64,000 bases of DNA. Origin: Isosphaeraceae bacterium EP7. GTDB taxonomy: Bacteria; Planctomycetota; Planctomycetia; Isosphaerales; Isosphaeraceae. Numbering within the stretch: the stretch's first letter is position 1; every line of letters starts with the position of its first letter. Positions 35,093 through 42,599 of this stretch are shown piece after piece. Made by a program: the position numbers and the translations under genes. The DNA lies in contig CP151667.1 in NCBI GenBank assembly GCA_038400315.1, positions 2,119,174 to 2,183,173 of the forward strand, given 5' to 3'. The notes below the pieces were generated by a model. It ran no database searches, was not told where the DNA came from, and worked only from the letters and a program-made list of their open reading frames with translations.

Positions 35093-36427
35093 TCAGGCAA
35101 CCGGCAGGCTGGCGAGCAGCCGCTCGAGACGGTCGGCTTCGGTGGGCACCGTTCCGCCCAGGGGTGGCCGCAGCGGTAGCATCACGCCGTCGACCCTCGC
35201 GACCGTCCCGCCCCCCTCCAATCCCGGCCTGGCGGCATCGATCGCAACGCTCGCTCCCAGGGCCGCCGGGCTCGTCGTGGCATCCGGGCCGATCACGATC
35301 GTCGGGATCCTGCCGATGACGCCGACCGGGATCGTCCCGCAATCGCCCAGGACCAGCAGGGCATCGGCCTCGCCCCGCTCCAGCCGCTCGCGTGCCGAAG
35401 TGACCCCGAGGTCAGAGGTCGGCGCGCCCGACTCGAAGCTGACGGCCGAGGCAAAGCCGGCCTGCCAGCCCAGGACCGCCTCGGCCCCCGCAGGGTTGCC
35501 CGGCCCTCCCAGCCCCAGCGTCACGAAGCGTCGGCCCGCGTTCAGGTCGCGAACCAGGGAATAAGCCGCCTCGACCGTCGCTGTGCCCTGAGACGTCAGC
35601 CGGTCATCGTGAAAGAAAACGCCATATCTAGCCGCCTTCAGACGCTCCAGCCAGCCCTGGAGCGACTCCAGCGAGAGGCCGGTCGCCTCCAACACACCGG
35701 CGGCATCAAGGGGCACGCCCCTCAGCAAGGCCCGCAGGGTCCAGAGCACCTCGAACTGGCGATCATCGGCCACCGGAAGGAGCGTGTCGGCGAGCTCGGA
35801 GGTGGGCGTCGGGCGATCATCGGCCACGAGAAGGACCCGGCCGGCTCGACCCTCGGGTATGAACCGCCCGGCCGGCTCGACCGAATAGCGTTCGAGATGC
35901 CTGGGATGCGTGGTGACCGGGTCGCACGCCCAGAAGACGACGACGTCGGCCCGGTTCTTGACCTCGCCAAGGGTGGCCGTGACCCGCCCGATGCGCTGGA
36001 TTGCCTGCAAGCGGGCCCTCGAAGAATGGGCGTGGTCGACCGCGCCGCCGATCCGATCGGCCAGGCCCACCGCCAGGCGTTGTGCTTCCAGGGTCGAGCC
36101 CGAGAGCCCGAAGACCACCGGCGCCGACGCTCCGGCCAGGATCCTCGCCGCCTCGGCGATTGCCGCGTCCGACCCGACCTCCACCCCGTCGATCGTGGCC
36201 AGGGGACGCCGCCCCCCCCCCGACAGGAATAGTGCCCGCCCGATCGCGCAGGCCCGCGCCACCTCGACCACCTGCCCATCCCTGACGATCACGCTCAGGT
36301 CGTCGCACAGGCAACCGCAGCCCAGGCAGGTGACGTCCGTCACCTCCCGATCCTCTCGGCCGACCTTCTCGGGCCCGCTCTGGTTCGGCGTGGACATCGA
36401 GGGCGCTTCCCGGGGAAGGCTGGCCAT
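35093..36427 (-). CDS. fhcB: Formyltransferase/hydrolase complex subunit B (formylmethanofuran dehydrogenase B family)
   Basis: A 444-residue protein related to the FwdB/FmdB subunit. An N-terminal cluster motif CLGCGCLCDD is followed by molybdopterin-oxidoreductase-fold segments (VVFGLSGSTLEAQRLAVG and VVFWACDPVTTHPRHLERYS). In the characterised bacterial Fhc complex this subunit no longer does redox catalysis and the complex acts as formyltransferase/hydrolase. The sequence here is shorter than archaeal FwdB plus FwdD. The ATG at 36427 is used, with MSTPN at 36397 as alternative. A good promoter lies about 65 bases upstream, and the gene heads the fhcBAD operon. Confidence 0.93.
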   Translation of the reverse strand: MASLPREAPSMSTPNQSGPEKVGREDREVTDVTCLGCGCLCDDLSVIVRDGQVVEVARACAIGRALFLSGGGRRPLATIDGVEVGSDAAIAEAARILAGASAPVVFGLSGSTLEAQRLAVGLADRIGGAVDHAHSSRARLQAIQRIGRVTATLGEVKNRADVVVFWACDPVTTHPRHLERYSVEPAGRFIPEGRAGRVLLVADDRPTPTSELADTLLPVADDRQFEVLWTLRALLRGVPLDAAGVLEATGLSLESLQGWLERLKAARYGVFFHDDRLTSQGTATVEAAYSLVRDLNAGRRFVTLGLGGPGNPAGAEAVLGWQAGFASAVSFESGAPTSDLGVTSARERLERGEADALLVLGDCGTIPVGVIGRIPTIVIGPDATTSPAALGASVAIDAARPGLEGGGTVARVDGVMLPLRPPLGGTVPTEADRLERLLASLPVA

Positions 36428-36492
36428 GGCGAGTCATGCCGGAGCCAGACTTCACCATTATGCTTATCTTGGCAATTCGGAGCCATCGATGC

Positions 36493-36521
36493 ATTCTGGC
36501 ATGGGTGACAATTCCTGTCAA
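36493..36521 (-). promoter_or_regulatory. fhcBAD promoter with overlapping inverted repeat
   Basis: On the minus strand TTGACA (36516-36521) and CAGAAT (36493-36498) are 17 bases apart. An inverted repeat TGACA-n5-TGTCA (36506-36520) overlaps the -35 box and could be an operator. Predicted start of transcription is near 36486, giving a leader of about 60 bases. Confidence 0.55.
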
Positions 36522-36550
36522 CCAACCGTGGATGCCCGAATTTGTCACGC

Positions 36551-36595
36551 GGGAGGATCGCCACGCTTGCGCCGTCTGGCGTGGCGATCTCTCCC
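36551..36595 (-). terminator. Strong hairpin after the PqaA-like gene
   Basis: GATCGCCACGC (36556-36566) pairs perfectly with GCGTGGCGATC (36579-36589) around a 12-base loop, and the stem is extended by GGGAG/CTCCC with one bulged base. It lies 24 bases past the stop of the PqaA-like gene and upstream of the fhc promoter, so it likely insulates fhcBAD from read-through. Confidence 0.7.
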
Positions 36596-36618
36596 GTTAA
36601 CGGCCCCTCAGCGTCCGA

Positions 36619-37980
36619 TTATTCCGCCTTGGGGTCGGCCTTGTTATCGGTTTTCTCGGTAGCCCCGGCCTGGCGGACCTGGGTGGAGAGGTGGTAGCTG
36701 ACGCCCTCGATCTCGAATTCGAGGTCGCCGACCAGCCCGATGAAGCCGGAATCGGGACGGGCAACGACGCCGGAACGGTTCCCCCCCTCACCTTCCATGG
36801 GGACGGATTCCCAACGGGACTTGCGGAAGTCCTTGGTCGCCGACCGGGCCACCCAGAGCTTCGCCGACTTGGGCGTCTCATCGCCGGAGACGGTCAGCTT
36901 CAGGGCCCCTTCGCCGGTGTTCGAATGCTTCCAGTCGAGCTTCGGCAGGGTCTTGCCCTGGACGGCGTGTCGGAAGAGGGCGCCGATGCCATGCAGCGCG
37001 TAGTCGCGGTTCTCGCCCAGGTTGTGCCCGGCATTGGGGAGATACACGACCGACTTGGGACCCTGCAGGTCGCCCCAGTAAATGTTCAGCGCGTCGAGGG
37101 TCCAATAAGGGTCATTGGTCCCGTTGATGATGAGCTTGGGCAGGCTCAGGCGGTGGCGATAGCTGAAGGGGTCGACCATCGTCCAGAGTTTCTTGCCGTC
37201 GACCGTGTCGAACTGCTCGGTCAGGCCCCTGCCGGTGTAATCGCCGATTTCCTCGCTCTGCTCGCCCCACATCTTCTTGGCGTGGTCGAACTGGGCCTTC
37301 ATGTTCAGGGTATCGATGACCATCGGGGCGCAGGCGATGACGCGGGGATCAAAAGCGGAGGTCAGCCAGGTCGTCCAGCCGCGCTTCGAGGCGCCGGTGA
37401 CCACGAAGTGGGAGACCTCGGGGGCCTTCTCGTCGCGGGCCAGGGCCTGGAGGGCGTCCATCGCTCGCACGGCGCTCTTGACCATGGGGAAGAGCAGGGG
37501 CCAGTTCTTGTCCTTCGTCTCCAGGTAGCGGACGAAGGTCTCGGCGATCAGGGTATCCTCGGACTTGTCGCCCAGCAGCGGCTGGTTGGGCACCTGCGAG
37601 AGGACGGCCACACGCGCCCCGGTGAGCTTGGACAGGTTGAACCCGAGCACGTCATCCTGAGGGCTCGACTTGCTGTCGATATTGCCGACGCCGCCGCCGG
37701 TGATGAACAGCAGCATCGTATCCTTGGTCTTGGCCTCGTTGGCGGTGAAGACCTGGAGCCGGTGCCCCCAGGTGATCCCCTGCCAGACCTGCGAGGTCAG
37801 CTTCAAACGCTTGCTCGAGCCGGCGGGGGTCTCCCTCGACTCCTCGACCGTCCAGGCGAAGGCCGCATCGGGCTTTTTCACGTACTCGTCAAGGTCCGCG
37901 CGGGCCCGTGCAGCGCCCTGGAAGGCCACGAACCCGGCCGCGATGGCGACCGCCAGCGATGAGAATCGACACCGACGCAT
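36619..37980 (-). CDS. Exported PhoPQ-activated pathogenicity-related (PqaA) family protein
   Basis: A 453-residue exported alpha/beta-hydrolase-like protein. It has a Sec signal peptide (SSLAVAIAAGFVAFQGAARARA). A nucleophile-like turn is HFVVTGASKRGW, and LPKLIINGTNDPYWTLDAL carries the Asp-type strand end typical of hydrolases. Family members are called PqaA after a Salmonella gene; planctomycetes encode several copies and no substrate is established. The ATG at 37980 has GGGGAG upstream, while the in-frame upstream extension is unlikely. A hairpin terminator follows. Confidence 0.85.
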   Translation of the reverse strand: MRRCRFSSLAVAIAAGFVAFQGAARARADLDEYVKKPDAAFAWTVEESRETPAGSSKRLKLTSQVWQGITWGHRLQVFTANEAKTKDTMLLFITGGGVGNIDSKSSPQDDVLGFNLSKLTGARVAVLSQVPNQPLLGDKSEDTLIAETFVRYLETKDKNWPLLFPMVKSAVRAMDALQALARDEKAPEVSHFVVTGASKRGWTTWLTSAFDPRVIACAPMVIDTLNMKAQFDHAKKMWGEQSEEIGDYTGRGLTEQFDTVDGKKLWTMVDPFSYRHRLSLPKLIINGTNDPYWTLDALNIYWGDLQGPKSVVYLPNAGHNLGENRDYALHGIGALFRHAVQGKTLPKLDWKHSNTGEGALKLTVSGDETPKSAKLWVARSATKDFRKSRWESVPMEGEGGNRSGVVARPDSGFIGLVGDLEFEIEGVSYHLSTQVRQAGATEKTDNKADPKAE

Positions 37981-38121
37981 GCGAAAAACTCCCCGGTGAG
38001 CACGTGCCCCGGGCCGACATCGGCCCCCGGCCCATTGCACCACGAGGGCGGCCGTGACGCCAGGCATCGCGCCGCTCGATTCCACCAGATATCTCGATCG
38101 GGCCCCGCCCGACTGGCCGCC

Positions 38122-39681
38122 TCAGGCCATCACGCCCGGGTCGCGCCGGGCGTCGTCGGGGGATTCCATCAGGCCGTATTTGTAGAGCTTCTTGTACAGG
38201 GTCATCCGACTGATGCCCAGCTCCGAGGCGGCCCGCAGGCGATTGTTGCCGTGCTTCTCGAGGGCCTCTGTGATGCAGGCGAGTTCCGCCTCCCCCTTGA
38301 CCCGGGCCAAATTTGGCTCCGAGGGACGAACTGTGGCGGGCTCGGCCGGCTCCGCTCCGGGCCGGCTGGCAATGCCCCGGATCAGGGACTCGGGCAAGTC
38401 GCACGGCGTGATCTCAGGGCCCGGGCAGAGCACGGAGGCCCGCTCGATCACGTTGCGCAGCTCCCGGATGTTGCCCGGCCAGTCGTAATCGAGCAGGGCC
38501 TGGGACGCCGCGGCCGAGATCGCCAGTGGCATCCTCCCATTCCGCGCCGAGAACTCGGCCGCGAACCGCTCGGCGATCGGCAGGACTCCCTCGATCCGCT
38601 CTCGCAGGGGGGGCAGCTCGAACCCGACCACATTGAGCCGGAAATACAGGTCGCTGCGGAATCGGCCCGCGGCGACCTCGTCGATCAGTGGCCGGTTGCT
38701 CGCCGCGATCAGCCTGGCCCGCAGCGCGGTCGGCCGATTGGAGCCGACCTGCTCGAAGACGCGATCCTCGACGACCCTCAGCAACTTGGCCTGGATTTCA
38801 GGGCTGAGCATGTCCACCTCGTCGAGCAGGAGCGTGCCGCGCCCCACCTCGGCGAATCGCCCCACCCGGTCCCGGTCGGCGCCGGTGAAGGCCCCCTTCA
38901 CGTGGCCGAACATCTCGGTCTCGATCAGCGTCGAGGAGAGGGCCCCGCAGTTGACGATCAGGAAAGGCTCCGACCGACGCGGCGAGAGGTCGTGCACCAG
39001 CCTGGCCAGCCGCGTCTTGCCCGTGCCGGTCTCTCCGCCCAGAAGCAGCGTGACGTCCTGCGCCGCGACCCTCCGGACTTGCCCGACCATCCGGATCATG
39101 TCGGCCGATTTCGTGATGAAGTCGAACTCGCCCGATTCCCCGGCCATCGACCCGGGGACGCGTGAGACGCGGGCGGACGTTGACACCGCTCTCGGAGCCG
39201 GCTGGAGTCGGGGCTCCTCCTCGATGCACGGATCGGGGCGAACGACTCCGGCCCCATTGATGCCCAGCGGTGCCCGGTGTCTGAGCGTCAGCGTCTCGAT
39301 GAGGTATCCCAGGCGGCCCGTATCCACCGGCTGCGCCAGAGCATCGACGGCCCCAAGCCTCACCAACCCGTAGGCCTTCTCCGACATCGGCCTCTCGGCG
39401 ATCAAGATCATCGGCACCGGCCGCCCCATCGCCATGACGGTCCTGAGCAGCGCCACGGCCCCCCCCACCTGACACTCCTCGGTCAGGTGGATAACCACGA
39501 CAGCGGCATCGGCCCAGGTCGCCAGCAATGCCTCGTCGATGGTGCCGATCGACTCGACGCAGAGGCCCCCGAGTGACCTGACGACACACCCGATCGATGC
39601 GGCGAGGCGCGAGTCCGAGCCGATGATGACAATCTTCGATTGGGGCACCGAACAGGCTCCTTGGATGATCGCCGACATCAT
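38122..39681 (-). CDS. Sigma-54-dependent activator with degenerate receiver domain
   Basis: A 519-residue NtrC-family regulator. Residues about 15-130 form a receiver-like domain in which the phosphoacceptor position is His65 (VVVIHLTEE) and the usual Lys is Gln118 (ALAQPVD), so phosphorylation is unlikely. The AAA+ domain has GETGTGKT (216-223) and an intact GAFTGA loop (263-268), needed to contact sigma-54. A Fis-type helix-turn-helix closes the protein (NRLRAASELGISRMTLYKKL). The ATG at 39681 is preferred; a TTG at 39789 is in frame. No histidine kinase is adjacent. The target genes are unknown; the PqaA gene lies downstream on the same strand. Confidence 0.9.
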   Translation of the reverse strand: MMSAIIQGACSVPQSKIVIIGSDSRLAASIGCVVRSLGGLCVESIGTIDEALLATWADAAVVVIHLTEECQVGGAVALLRTVMAMGRPVPMILIAERPMSEKAYGLVRLGAVDALAQPVDTGRLGYLIETLTLRHRAPLGINGAGVVRPDPCIEEEPRLQPAPRAVSTSARVSRVPGSMAGESGEFDFITKSADMIRMVGQVRRVAAQDVTLLLGGETGTGKTRLARLVHDLSPRRSEPFLIVNCGALSSTLIETEMFGHVKGAFTGADRDRVGRFAEVGRGTLLLDEVDMLSPEIQAKLLRVVEDRVFEQVGSNRPTALRARLIAASNRPLIDEVAAGRFRSDLYFRLNVVGFELPPLRERIEGVLPIAERFAAEFSARNGRMPLAISAAASQALLDYDWPGNIRELRNVIERASVLCPGPEITPCDLPESLIRGIASRPGAEPAEPATVRPSEPNLARVKGEAELACITEALEKHGNNRLRAASELGISRMTLYKKLYKYGLMESPDDARRDPGVMA

Positions 39682-40759
39682 GTCGGCTGGTCCACCCTTG
39701 GTCCTCGTCCCCTCAGCCGGTCCGCGGGAGGCCGAGGCCCCACTGGCTGATGGAGATTCCTGGCAAATTTCGTCCGCGGTGAGATTCAACCCGAGAAGGG
39801 TGGGACCGATTGAAACCCGTCGGGCTCAATTCAATCCGGTGTGTGTCGGGCGGAAGGGAGAGGTGAAACGTCGGCAACTCTGGATGCCTTATTAAGAATA
39901 ATATGGCGTCGCAGAATTAAAGCTAGCACCTGGATTTCGATTCGAACCAGATTCTAGTTCGAGTCTTCCGGACGTTCAAGCGCTAACGTGACGATCGTCG
40001 AACTTTTCAGGACCCGTTCCCGGACAATCCTAAGCCCCCAGGCTTGATCGCCCCCAAGGTCACTCGCATGCACTCACAAGTATGATCTCGGGGCGACCGG
40101 GATGCGGGCGGCGACCGCATAACGACTCCATGATACGTCAAAAACCCCATATTCTCGGCGAGATGGGCCGAAATCATGCGTCCGAGGGGCCGAGACGATC
40201 CGGTATTCCTCGATCGACCCTCTGCACTTCCGCCCGGCGAAGCAGGTCCGATCGAACTGACTCGAAAGCCCCCACGATGCCCACGCCCCGCCGACTAAGA
40301 AGCGTCCAAGAACAAAATAATAATGACCTGAAGATAGGTGAATAGTTCGGAATCGATCCGGAATCGGGAAGTGACCGCGGGGAACCTTCCGGAGAAATCG
40401 CCCCAGAAGCCGTTCAAATAATCGCTAGACCGAGGGAAGTTCTAGCCAAACTGAACGTAACAGAGCCGTCGATCTACGCCACAAAGCCGGCGAACCGAGA
40501 CGACGAAGGACTTGTGCGAGCATGTTAAGCTCAACTCCTACAGCCGAGCGAGGACGCATGCATCGCCCAGGCGATGGACAACGTCCAAGAAAATGGGCAG
40601 CTGAGAGAACTCTTGCGGGCCGCACGGATTGCGATGCCGAGGCCCGATCCGAACCCGTTACGTTCCTCAGCCTGAAGGCAAGGCGTGGAGTAGGATTCAA
40701 GGCGGATTCACCGAGGGTCGTTCCGGCCCGGCAAGCGTGAGTCGAAAGGAAGTCACCTG
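39682..40759. other. About 1 kb without a confident gene, AT-richer
   Basis: This is the largest gap in the window. Its composition is lower in GC than the flanks, especially around 39890-40080 and 40310-40450. Short frames exist on both strands without recognisable families. One plus-strand frame from 40346 to 40675 translates into protein-like sequence (IIARPREVLAKLNVTEPSIY and, after an internal TAA at 40526, MDNVQENGQLRELLRAARIA), which may be a decayed gene. No tRNA or known RNA was recognised. Confidence 0.4.
40346..40675 (+). pseudogene. Possible decayed gene with one in-frame stop
   Basis: A single reading frame runs from 40346 (after a TAG) to the TGA at 40673-40675, interrupted by one TAA at 40526-40528. 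Both halves look like amphipathic protein: APEAVQIIARPREVLAKLNV before the stop and AMDNVQENGQLRELLRAARI after it. The first half could be a helix-turn-helix remnant (VLAKLNVTEPSIY). Third-position GC is only about half, unlike surrounding genes, which favours decay, a foreign origin or chance. No start codon with a ribosome site is clear. Confidence 0.25.
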
Positions 40760-41143
40760 ATGCGCTCCTCACTCCGACGATCGCTGCCTCCGGTCGCGAC
40801 GGCCCTCCTGGTCGCGAGCCTCCTGTCCGGCTGCCAGGGGGGTAGCAAGGGTATGTTCCGACGTTCGGCCGCCAAGGAACCCGCGCTGGTAGTCCCCGAG
40901 GGAGGGGTCGTCGTCGGCGAGACCATCCCCGCCAAGCCCGCGGCCTTCGCCGACCGGCATCCGATCCTGTCCAGGCCCAAGGAATACTACGTGGAGTCAG
41001 GCGGCGCCAACGGTGGCATGAGCAAGGTGGTCGCCACTGGTCGAGCGGCCTTCATCGGCATCCCGTCGGGCATCGGGGCCGAGATCAAGCAGATGGTCAC
41101 CGGGGTACCCGCCCCGTCCCGGGGTACCTCCGTCACCTATTGA
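40760..41143 (+). CDS. Predicted lipoprotein, hypothetical
   Basis: A 127-residue exported protein. A signal peptide (TALLVASLLSGC) ends in a lipobox, LLSGC, so it should be lipidated on Cys24. The mature part carries no known domain; the ending is rich in Gly, Pro and Ser. The ATG at 40760 is preceded by AAGGAAG. It is followed by the BON-domain gene, with a gap of about 160 bases, so a shared envelope role is possible. Function is unknown. Confidence 0.7.
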   Translation: MRSSLRRSLPPVATALLVASLLSGCQGGSKGMFRRSAAKEPALVVPEGGVVVGETIPAKPAAFADRHPILSRPKEYYVESGGANGGMSKVVATGRAAFIGIPSGIGAEIKQMVTGVPAPSRGTSVTY

Positions 41144-41304
41144 TCCCAGGTAATCAGGCCGCCCGACTCGCACGGCCTGATTCCAATTTTCTCCAAGTCC
41201 CTGGCATGCTCGCTGCCGATCGAAGGAGGGTGAAATCGATGGGCACTCGTCGAGGCGGGAACGGGTCGAAGCTCGGTTGTGGATCTCGCGAGGAGGGGGC
41301 GCGG

Positions 41305-42144
41305 ATGCGCTGGACGGCCGGCCTACTCGGTCTCGTGCTCACGTCGGCCCCGGACGCCCTGGCGACGGCGGCTGGGAATGACGAGCTTCCCCCGCTTACC
41401 GCGCCCGCCGACCTTCCCGCGCCGGCCGAGGCAACGGCGTTGCCGGAACTTCCCCCCGCGCCGGCCCAGGCCGAACCGGATCCAAGCTCGAGCCGCTCAC
41501 TCCCAGGGCTTCCGCTCTATCCGGGCCCGAGGCGGCCGCCGACCCGCCGATCGCCCACGTTGCAGGCACGGGCCGCGTCTTCGGCCGAACTGCCCGCGCT
41601 TGACGGCCCCGCCGAGATGACCGAGGGGACCTCATCCACGCCCGCTCCCAAGGCCGATACGGCCCCGTTCACGATTCAGCCCGGGCGCGGGGCCAACCTT
41701 CCTCCAGGATCCTCTCGCCGCCCGCTCATCATCGAGTCGGAGGTGGGCGGCCCGACTTCAGAACTGGACGATCTCGACCGCATTCCACCACCTCGCGGCG
41801 GTCGGAACCTTGCGCCCATCCCCCCGGTCGAACGCCGATCCCGATTCTTCGGGATGGTCCCGCCGGCAATGACGAACACCCCGAAATCGATCGAAGATCC
41901 CGCACCGAATGAGCCCGACTTGGACAGCGACCCCGCCGCAGATGCCGCGTTGAAGCGTCGGATCGAGAAGACGGCAAAAGAGGTCGTCGGCACGAAGGTC
42001 AGGACAATCGACGTCTCGGTGATCGGCCACAAGATCACGATCCGAGCCCACGGAACTCGACTTCTCCAGCGGCGGGCCGTTCGGCGAACCTTGGAAGGTC
42101 TTCCGCCCATTGCCGGATATCGCACACAGATCGAAGTGAACTGA
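41305..42144 (+). CDS. Exported Pro-rich protein with C-terminal BON domain
   Basis: A 279-residue protein. A signal peptide (GLLGLVLTSAPDALATAAG) is followed by about 170 residues of Pro/Ala/Arg-rich, probably disordered sequence. The last 70 residues form a BON-type domain, DAALKRRIEKTAKEVVGTKV then TIDVSVIGHKITIRAHG, associated with membrane or phospholipid contact in other proteins. The ATG at 41305 is preferred because AGGAGG stands eight bases upstream and the signal peptide begins there. The frame extends upstream to 41140 without support. Its partner is not known. Confidence 0.75.
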   Translation: MRWTAGLLGLVLTSAPDALATAAGNDELPPLTAPADLPAPAEATALPELPPAPAQAEPDPSSSRSLPGLPLYPGPRRPPTRRSPTLQARAASSAELPALDGPAEMTEGTSSTPAPKADTAPFTIQPGRGANLPPGSSRRPLIIESEVGGPTSELDDLDRIPPPRGGRNLAPIPPVERRSRFFGMVPPAMTNTPKSIEDPAPNEPDLDSDPAADAALKRRIEKTAKEVVGTKVRTIDVSVIGHKITIRAHGTRLLQRRAVRRTLEGLPPIAGYRTQIEVN

Positions 42145-42217
42145 GTCTCGACGGCCCAGGCTCCGCCTAGCTCATTTCGGCCCTAAATCCTTCATCAATG
42201 AAGAGTTAGAGCGAGAG

Positions 42218-42559
42218 TCAAGACGCCCGGATCGATTCCGACCATGGACGGACGAGGGCCGTGACCGTCAGGCTGAGGTCATCTCCGGCGGCCAGCACGA
42301 AACGAAGCCGGGGCTCGACCGGCACGGGCAGGGCGAGCTTCAGGCTCAGGCAGAGGCAGACCCGCTCGTCGAATGAGCCAAGGGGGGCGCGGGCACGGAC
42401 GGTGGCCGTGACCTCGGCGGTCCTGATCTGGGCGAGCCATGCCGAGCCCGGCTGGCATCGGGCGAGGAATTCATCGACCCGTCCGGGGTCATCGACCGTG
42501 ACCAGGGCCTCGACCCGGTCCACCTCGCGTGCATCTGGGTCGGGGATCGCGGCGGGCAT
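42218..42559 (-). CDS. Hypothetical protein, 113 aa
   Basis: A cytosolic-looking 113-residue protein without signal peptide, starting MPAAIPDPDAREVDRVEALV. It is acidic at the start and has alternating beta-like segments (VRARAPLGSFDERVCLCLSL). No family is recognised. It lies 40 bases after the M24-like gene on the same strand and is probably cotranscribed with it. Opposite-strand frames here are weaker. Confidence 0.55.
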   Translation of the reverse strand: MPAAIPDPDAREVDRVEALVTVDDPGRVDEFLARCQPGSAWLAQIRTAEVTATVRARAPLGSFDERVCLCLSLKLALPVPVEPRLRFVLAAGDDLSLTVTALVRPWSESIRAS

Positions 42560-42599
42560 GGTCTGGCCTCGGTCGATCGGGCGTGGCGGGGTGTCCGGC

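Noticed and set aside
36428-36618. Riboswitch or CRISPR-like repeat between the PqaA and fhc genes
   Set aside because: The inverted repeat is a single hairpin placed as a terminator. No repeats or ligand-type structure were seen.
39895-40080. Possible tRNA around TTCGAACC
   Set aside because: No five-base T stem or acceptor pairing can be built around the loop-like sequences.
40522-40740. Plus-strand frame of 72 residues
   Set aside because: It conflicts with the more protein-like frame in another phase and has no ribosome site.
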